A DNA stretch of 64,000 nucleotides from Planctomycetota bacterium. Its GTDB lineage: Bacteria; Planctomycetota; Phycisphaerae; Phycisphaerales; Phycisphaeraceae. Position numbers and translations under genes: made by a program. The stretch spans positions 29,858 to 93,857 of the forward strand of contig JAIOPN010000023.1 in the NCBI GenBank assembly GCA_021413865.1. The letters are read 5' to 3'. How positions within the stretch are numbered: the first letter of the stretch is position 1; each line of letters starts with the position of its first letter. Positions 59,366-64,000 of the stretch are shown piece after piece. The notes under the pieces are model-generated. The model saw only the letters and a program-made list of their open reading frames with translations, ran no database searches and was not told where the DNA came from.

Positions 59366-60824
59366 CGGTGGTCTCCTGTTCGAGTTCTTCGTAGGGGGCG
59401 TAGTCGGTGTCGATGTGAGTGACCCTGCCGGCGCGGGCGGTGAGATACATGTTGGCGGTCTGGCAGAGGAAGCCGGCGATGATGGCCACACCGGTGAAGG
59501 TGCGGACGAACCAGAAGGGCTGCATGGCGTTGAGGATGGTTTCGCGCGGGACGAGGTTGAGCGCCATGAAGCCGTCGATCATCCCGGCGGCGGTGAGGGT
59601 GAGGAACATGACCGCCAGGCCCATACCCATAAGCCAGAAGTGCCACTCGCGCAGGGCGCGGCTGTACCACTCCCTGCCGGTGAGCTTGGGCCAGAGGTGG
59701 TCGATCATGCCGAAGATCCAGAAGCTGAAGACGCCGAACATCACCAGGTGGGCGTGGCCGACGACCCAGTCGGTGAAGTGGATCACCTGCTGGAAGGTCA
59801 GCGTGACCTGCAGGGAGCACTGGAAGCAGGTCAGCGCGTAGTTGAACGCGCCGAGCCAGAACCAGCGGAGTGCGATGTTGTTGCCGATCGAGGTGTTGCC
59901 GTTCTTCCAGGTGGTGAAGAAGTTGATGATGACGGTGGTGACGACGATCTCGATGGCGATGGTGGAGACGACGGCGGAGTACTGCGCGAACATCGGGATG
60001 GGCGAACCTAGGAAGTGATGCACGCCCTGGAGGGGGTAGAAGAAGGCAAGCCCCCAGAAGCCGACCAGCGAGAGGGCGTGGGACCAGATCGGCCGCTTCA
60101 TGATGATGGGGACGAAGAAATACATCATGCCCCAGCCCATGGGCGTGACCCAGAGGCCGACCAGGTCGTGGATGTAAAGCCCCAGCAGCGGGCCGGCGGC
60201 GTTGCCGGCGACCAGGTACTGCGGGAAGAAGTTGCCCATGATGTAGGTCAGCCCCAGCCAGACGAAGGCGGCGGAGAAATACCAGAGGCTGACATACATG
60301 GCGCGTTCGGTGGTGCGGATGATGGGGGTGTAAAACTGAATGGCCACGAGCACCGCGCCGACGACGACCAGCGGATCGACCCAGACGGGGGTCTCGCCCC
60401 ACTCGACGGCCTGGGCCTCGCCCATGTGCAGGCCGATGTAGGTTAGAAGGATGATGAGGTTCCACGCGCCGAAGATGGCGTAACCCAGGAAGTTGCTGGC
60501 GATCTTCTTGCCCGTGAGGCGGGGGACCGTCCAGCAGAGCATGCCGAAGAAGGCGTTGGTCAGAAAGCCGAAGGCGATGAGGTTGGTGTGGATCATCCTG
60601 ATCCGGCCCGGCGAGAGCACGGGGATCAGCGGCAGCGGCCAGTGCTTGATGAGCTGCATGGAGTAGAACAGGCCGGCGAAGAGCGCGATGCCGAACCAGA
60701 AGAGCGCGGCGATGATGTGCCACTTGACCAGCGACTCATTCACCAGCGCGCCCGTGAGCGTCGTGGCCGCGCCGCCTTGTGGGTTCGCGGTCTGGCCGCT
60801 ATCGGGATGGTTCTCTGCACTCAT
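59352..60824 (-). CDS. ccoN: Cytochrome c oxidase cbb3-type subunit I
   Basis: 490 residues with 12 membrane helices. The subunit reduces oxygen with high affinity. Characteristic segments are RIRMIHTNLIAFGFLTNAFFG (His ligands to low-spin heme b), LFYPLQGVHHFLGSPIPMF and VHFTDWVVGHAHLVMFGVF. The nearby His residues ligate CuB and heme b3. It is shortly downstream of the cytochrome c gene (17 bp) and overlaps ccoO at its 3' end. Confidence 0.96.
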   Translation of the reverse strand: MSAENHPDSGQTANPQGGAATTLTGALVNESLVKWHIIAALFWFGIALFAGLFYSMQLIKHWPLPLIPVLSPGRIRMIHTNLIAFGFLTNAFFGMLCWTVPRLTGKKIASNFLGYAIFGAWNLIILLTYIGLHMGEAQAVEWGETPVWVDPLVVVGAVLVAIQFYTPIIRTTERAMYVSLWYFSAAFVWLGLTYIMGNFFPQYLVAGNAAGPLLGLYIHDLVGLWVTPMGWGMMYFFVPIIMKRPIWSHALSLVGFWGLAFFYPLQGVHHFLGSPIPMFAQYSAVVSTIAIEIVVTTVIINFFTTWKNGNTSIGNNIALRWFWLGAFNYALTCFQCSLQVTLTFQQVIHFTDWVVGHAHLVMFGVFSFWIFGMIDHLWPKLTGREWYSRALREWHFWLMGMGLAVMFLTLTAAGMIDGFMALNLVPRETILNAMQPFWFVRTFTGVAIIAGFLCQTANMYLTARAGRVTHIDTDYAPYEELEQETTVGTV

Positions 60825-60841
60825 CGGGGATCACCCTTGTC

Positions 60842-61954
60842 TTACGGTTTTGTCGCCGCGTCGGCGGCCGGCGTTTGGTGCGTGTCGGACTCGGGGTCGA
60901 ACCCGAGTACGGCCGTCGCCGTCGTGGTATTGCGACGCAGGGACTGGATGTAGGCGACCAGGTCCCAACTGTTGCGGTCAACCAGCTCGCGGCGCTTCAT
61001 CTCATCCATGCCGCTGAAGACCTCGGCGGCGGTCTTGGGGAACTGATCGAAAACGGGCCGCAGCGCCTCAAGCTCCCCCGGGCGGAGCTGGTCCTGCTGG
61101 CTCTCGACGGTGGCCTGATTGGGCGCGGCCATGGTGGCGCCGGCGAAGGCGGGCATGATGCTGCGCAGCCCCGTCTGGAAGGTGCGGTAGATGTCCTCGG
61201 GGTCATCGCCGCCCTTGAGGCGCCCGCGCGTGAAGTTGAAGGGCTTCTGCGGGTTGCCCCAGGCGTCGGTGTACTGGGTGAGGGTGGCGTTGAGCCCCTG
61301 GCCGTCCACGCCGTGGCACTTGCCGCAGCCGATGGCGGCGTAAACAAAGTGGCCGCGGTTGATGCGCTCCGGCGACGCCAGGTCCTGCGGGGCGGCGGGC
61401 ACGGGGACGACGACGCGTGCCGACTTCTCCTCCTCCCACTTGGCGTAGAAGGCCTTGATGTATTCGATAACCTCGACCTTCTCGCGGTCGGGCATGAGCG
61501 GGAAGGCGGGCATGCTCACCCCCGGCAGGCCGCGCGTGATGGTGCGGTAGAGGTCGTTGTCCAGCGGCAGGCTGCCCGAGTCGGTGGAACGGAACTTGTA
61601 GATGCCTTTGGTGAAGTCGCGGGGCTTGGTGATGAGGCGTTTAGCGGCGTCACCGTTGCCATCGCCGTTCTCGCCGTGGCATCCGATGCAGTATTTCTGA
61701 TAGACCTCTTTGCCGCGCTGCACGAGGGTGGCGCGCTGGTTGTAGCCGGTGTATTCGCCGGGCTCGTTGGTGTGCCAGCGCTGGTAATCCAGCGGCTTGA
61801 CGTCGGTCGGCGTCTTTGCGGGCGGTGTGCTCGCGCTCTCGGCCCCGAGGCTCAGCGCCAGAAGGGCGGTCAAGAGCACGGAGATGCCCCATCGCCCACG
61901 AATGATGCCGTGGGCGATGCTGTAAGCTGATTCCATCCGCGATCGTTCACCCAT
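60842..61954 (-). CDS. Exported diheme cytochrome c, CcoP-like role
   Basis: 370 residues with a signal peptide (about residues 20-40). Two c-type heme sites are clear: CIGCHG (Cys89, Cys92, His93) and CGKCHG (Cys209, Cys212, His213), each followed by the distal Met region (SMPAFP and IMPAFA). The usual membrane anchor at the N-terminus of CcoP is short here, so it may be soluble or tethered by an uncleaved signal. It replaces CcoP by position, but upstream of ccoN rather than after ccoO. Confidence 0.9.
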   Translation of the reverse strand: MGERSRMESAYSIAHGIIRGRWGISVLLTALLALSLGAESASTPPAKTPTDVKPLDYQRWHTNEPGEYTGYNQRATLVQRGKEVYQKYCIGCHGENGDGNGDAAKRLITKPRDFTKGIYKFRSTDSGSLPLDNDLYRTITRGLPGVSMPAFPLMPDREKVEVIEYIKAFYAKWEEEKSARVVVPVPAAPQDLASPERINRGHFVYAAIGCGKCHGVDGQGLNATLTQYTDAWGNPQKPFNFTRGRLKGGDDPEDIYRTFQTGLRSIMPAFAGATMAAPNQATVESQQDQLRPGELEALRPVFDQFPKTAAEVFSGMDEMKRRELVDRNSWDLVAYIQSLRRNTTTATAVLGFDPESDTHQTPAADAATKP

Positions 61955-61960
61955 GCCGGA

Positions 61961-62611
61961 TCAACTCCTGCGCGCCGCGGCATTGCCGTTGGGCGGGTTC
62001 GCAACAAATGGGGTCTGCTGGTAGGGCACGAAAACGCCCCAGAACTCCACCGCCAGGATCGTCCACGCGAAGGCCAGATGCGTCAGCGCCGCCACCCAGA
62101 ACGGCACCATGTCCACGATCCAGCTCCCGCCCAGCAGCACGGGCTGCAGCCAGCTCAGGATGCCGTAAAAATTCACAACCCAGAGGCCCAGCCCCATCAG
62201 TGTCGCGGCGAGGAAACGCCTGCCCGTCGGTGCGTTGGCGAGGAACGTGCTTATGACGATGTGGAAGGCGATGCCGTAGATCGCGCCGGTGATGAGGTAG
62301 AGCACGCAGCCGACGGTGAGCACCTCGCCGCTGGCGTGGCTCAGCGCCCGCTCGCCCATCGGGAAGGTGAGATAGACGCGGATGAGTTCCAGCGGGTGCC
62401 TGCCGGTCAGCGCGGCGCCGACGACGTTGGCGATCAGGCTCACGGCGGCGCCGATCACCCCGAACACCATGCCCAGCATGACGTGCCACAGAAAGTAGTA
62501 GCCCTTGGGTGGCCAACCCGGCGCGACACGGTCTGCGTTCGCGGCGGCCTGAAGCTCCCGGATGGCATCCAGGTGCTCCCTTATTTGACGGTCGCGTTGT
62601 ACTGAATCCAC
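61961..62611 (-). CDS. Multi-pass membrane protein in the cbb3 operon, unknown
   Basis: 216 residues with at least four membrane helices (about 42-66, 98-122, 135-153, 168-190). The N-terminus is soluble. It ends 6 bp before the cytochrome c gene, so it is certainly in the transcript. Several His and Trp residues in the helices (GYYFLWHVMLGMVFG) could bind heme or copper, but there is no family I recognise. It may be a planctomycete cbb3-associated subunit. Confidence 0.75.
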   Translation of the reverse strand: MDSVQRDRQIREHLDAIRELQAAANADRVAPGWPPKGYYFLWHVMLGMVFGVIGAAVSLIANVVGAALTGRHPLELIRVYLTFPMGERALSHASGEVLTVGCVLYLITGAIYGIAFHIVISTFLANAPTGRRFLAATLMGLGLWVVNFYGILSWLQPVLLGGSWIVDMVPFWVAALTHLAFAWTILAVEFWGVFVPYQQTPFVANPPNGNAAARRS

Positions 62612-62662
62612 GCGAATGGCCCCCTGACGAGCTTGCAGACCTGCAGATCGATTTGTCTGATA

Positions 62663-63565
62663 TTACCCTTGGCCTTGCTCGGCCGTCAAGGCCTTCTCGC
62701 GATCGATCCGCTGCGGGCCGTCGTGATACCCCAGCAGCAGCGGCACCGGCCCCTCGCCCTTGAGCTCGATCATCCGCTCGCACGCGCGGATGCAGTCACC
62801 GCACTCTAGGCAATGGTTCCGTCCCGGTGCGTCGGCGATCGAGACCCCGCCGCGCGCCGGGATCGCCGCCATCAAATCGCGCGGGGCCAGGTCCACCGGG
62901 CAGACGTTGTCGCAGGCGTCGCACTCGATGCACGAGTCGTGCTGGTTGCGGAAGTAAACGCCATACCACTTCGCCGGCGAAACAAACGAGTAATAGAGCC
63001 CGATCGGGCAGGCCGTTTTGCAGAACTCCCACCGCCACCACCGCCCGTGGGCATACGCCCCGACCACGCCGACGGTCAGCATCCCCCACGCCCACGCCAT
63101 CGCCGCGGGCGATCCCATCCAGAACACCCGCGGGTCCACCCACCACGCCATCACCGACAACACGAACGCCGCGCTGAAGAGCGCGCCCTCTGTCTCGGCG
63201 CGCAGCCGTTGTTTCCATTTCAGCCCCGGCACGTCCACCGCCTCGCCGAATCGGCTCACTTGGCCTACCGGGCAACCCCACCCGCAGAACATTCGCCCCG
63301 CCACGACGTTGCTCAGGAACGTCACCACATACATCGCCGCGATGCCGATGATCACCCCCGCTAGCGCGTGTTTGAACGGCGCTTCATGGAACAACAGGAA
63401 GTGACGACCGCTCCACACGTCCACCCGCGCCAGCCCGCACAACGGCACCACCGCCAGCACCGCCAGGGAAAACAACATGCTTACGAACCGCAGGCGGTCA
63501 TACCGGTGCCCCACTGAGCGCACGGCTTTCAACACTTTCAACCGGATATTCGATGCCTTCGCCAT
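62663..63565 (-). CDS. ccoG: CcoG/NapH-like membrane ferredoxin
   Basis: 300 residues from ATG 63565, with GGAG 5 nt upstream (a GTG two codons earlier is the alternative). Membrane helices surround CGWGCPVGQVSRF and CKTACPIG, two CP motifs of the NapH/CcoG family. The C-terminal part binds two [4Fe-4S] clusters: CIECDACDNVCP and CLECGDCIRACE. CcoG reduces copper ions for cbb3 oxidase assembly. It is the first gene of the cbb3 operon. Confidence 0.88.
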   Translation of the reverse strand: MAKASNIRLKVLKAVRSVGHRYDRLRFVSMLFSLAVLAVVPLCGLARVDVWSGRHFLLFHEAPFKHALAGVIIGIAAMYVVTFLSNVVAGRMFCGWGCPVGQVSRFGEAVDVPGLKWKQRLRAETEGALFSAAFVLSVMAWWVDPRVFWMGSPAAMAWAWGMLTVGVVGAYAHGRWWRWEFCKTACPIGLYYSFVSPAKWYGVYFRNQHDSCIECDACDNVCPVDLAPRDLMAAIPARGGVSIADAPGRNHCLECGDCIRACERMIELKGEGPVPLLLGYHDGPQRIDREKALTAEQGQG

Positions 63566-63932
63566 GACCACTCCTCACAGACCTACACCCAAACTTTAGA
63601 TCATTTTCAGATGATTGCATGACGATCCCCAAATCAACGCAAATGCCCGCAAGTGCGCGGGTGCCAGTCCGTCGTAGTCGTCCGTGTCGGCCTCCGCGTT
63701 CATTCCTCGTAATCACGCCTGCGGCCCGGGGTGATGTGGGTTGGGACGGCCTGAAAAACAGGCGAGAGCTGATGCATGGACGCAAATATGTGGACAACTT
63801 CGCGGAGCGGATGTCATTAGAGCATCCCCAACGCATGCGTAGCGCGTACGGCGCATGTTAGGTATTGCGCTCTTGAGGTTGCCGCGTTAGATTCGCTCCA
63901 CGCCCGGGTTTGAACGGGTGATGGAGCCAGGG
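63566..63932. other. 367-bp intergenic region between the cbb3 operon and an insertion sequence
   Basis: It contains the promoter region of the cbb3 operon, including the ATCAT-N6-ATGAT palindrome at 63601-63616 described separately. Beyond about 63830 the sequence (a palindrome ACGCATGCGT at 63832-63841) probably belongs to the left end of the insertion sequence that starts before 63933. An 80-codon open frame here has no supportable similarity. Confidence 0.5.
63601..63616 (-). promoter_or_regulatory. Operator-like palindrome upstream of the cbb3 operon
   Basis: ATCAT (63601-63605) and ATGAT (63612-63616) form an inverted repeat spaced by TTTCAG, 36 bp upstream of the ccoG ATG, in an AT-rich patch unusual for this genome. 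Regulators of the FNR/CRP group bind similar palindromes, but this is not an FNR consensus, so the factor is unknown. Confidence 0.3.
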
Positions 63933-64000
63933 ATGGGCGCATCGTATTCGCAGGACCTGCGCGACCGCGTGTTTGGTGCACGGGACCGGGGGCTCAAGAC
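63933..64000 (+). CDS. IS630-family transposase, N-terminal end (partial)
   Basis: The first 22 codons from ATG 63933 read MGASYSQDLRDRVFGARDRG, the start of the helix-turn-helix domain of IS630-type transposases (typically YSxDLRxRV...). The gene runs out of the window. It marks an insertion sequence that enters just to the right of the cbb3 operon. The left inverted repeat and target site are not certain. Confidence 0.75.
   Translation, partial: MGASYSQDLRDRVFGARDRGLK

Noticed and set aside
63621..63640. FNR box upstream of ccoG
   Set aside because: On the minus strand TTGAT occurs near 63634 but the second half ATC is at the wrong spacing, so it does not meet TTGAT-N4-ATCAA.
63619..63861. 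80-codon open frame between the cbb3 operon and the insertion sequence
   Set aside because: No recognisable domain or ribosome site, and it overlaps probable promoter and IS-end sequence.
1..64000. CRISPR array, tRNA, rRNA or prophage
   Set aside because: I found no regularly spaced direct repeats, no cloverleaf with CCA-type end, no rRNA-like stretch and no phage structural genes.

Overview
The window is 64 kb of GC-rich, densely packed chromosome with short intergenic gaps, many operons and frequent 1-38 bp gene overlaps. It carries Gram-negative envelope genes (lpxD, an OmpH-like lipoprotein, a BamB-like lipoprotein, an MsbA-like exporter), several glycoside hydrolases and several phytanoyl-CoA-dioxygenase-like proteins. 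Together with the style of the dispersed repeats this suggests the Planctomycetota, probably the Phycisphaerae. That placement is inference from gene content. There is no rRNA or tRNA in the window to confirm it.

Layout. 1-6.5 kb (+): 3' end of a primary sigma factor with its terminator, two tandem exported lectin-like paralogues, trpA, a small membrane protein, a large TPR-like exported protein and a HAD phosphatase. 6.5-13.1 kb (-): nuoJKLMN of respiratory complex I. 13.2-22.9 kb: a zinc-ribbon membrane protein, a GH15 glucoamylase-like enzyme, an enolase-superfamily enzyme, nuoG (separated from the other nuo genes and on the opposite strand), recQ and lpxD. 23-29.3 kb (mostly -): two lipoproteins, a metallo-beta-lactamase-fold hydrolase (+), then a moaB-groES-aroA-ABC exporter operon. 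29.3-39.1 kb: GH35 beta-galactosidase, a lipoprotein, an argB-argF-unknown operon (+), GH51 arabinofuranosidase and two tandem PhyH-like dioxygenases. 39.2-46.9 kb: a TsaC/low-molecular-weight phosphatase fusion overlapping rpiB, a TIM-barrel protein, a large membrane protein, a BtuF/FecB plus FecCD transporter pair, pyrF, and a HicA/HicB pair arranged tail to tail. 46.9-55 kb: purH with a BamB-like lipoprotein, transaldolase, a third PhyH protein, a GH127-like protein and an MFS transporter. 55-63.6 kb (-): a complete but unusually ordered cbb3 oxidase operon. At the right edge the start of an IS630-type transposase enters the window.

How the genes work together. The respiratory theme is strong: most of the complex I membrane arm plus NuoG, and a high-affinity cbb3 terminal oxidase with its copper-loading ATPase and CcoG-like maturation protein. 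A second theme is plant or algal polysaccharide use (GH15, GH35, GH51, a GH127-like protein, TIM-barrel and enolase-superfamily proteins, MFS transporter). The rest is housekeeping metabolism (Trp, Arg, shikimate, purine, pyrimidine, pentose phosphate).

The observations most worth a second look are: the fused TsaC-phosphatase whose active-site loop has the threonine typical of protein-arginine phosphatases; the convergent HicA/HicB pair; two copies of a double-hairpin element beginning GGGTGCCACTGGTC; a sigma-28-like promoter in front of a 63-residue lipoprotein; and the non-canonical cbb3 operon with two unrecognised membrane proteins and a 41-residue gene.
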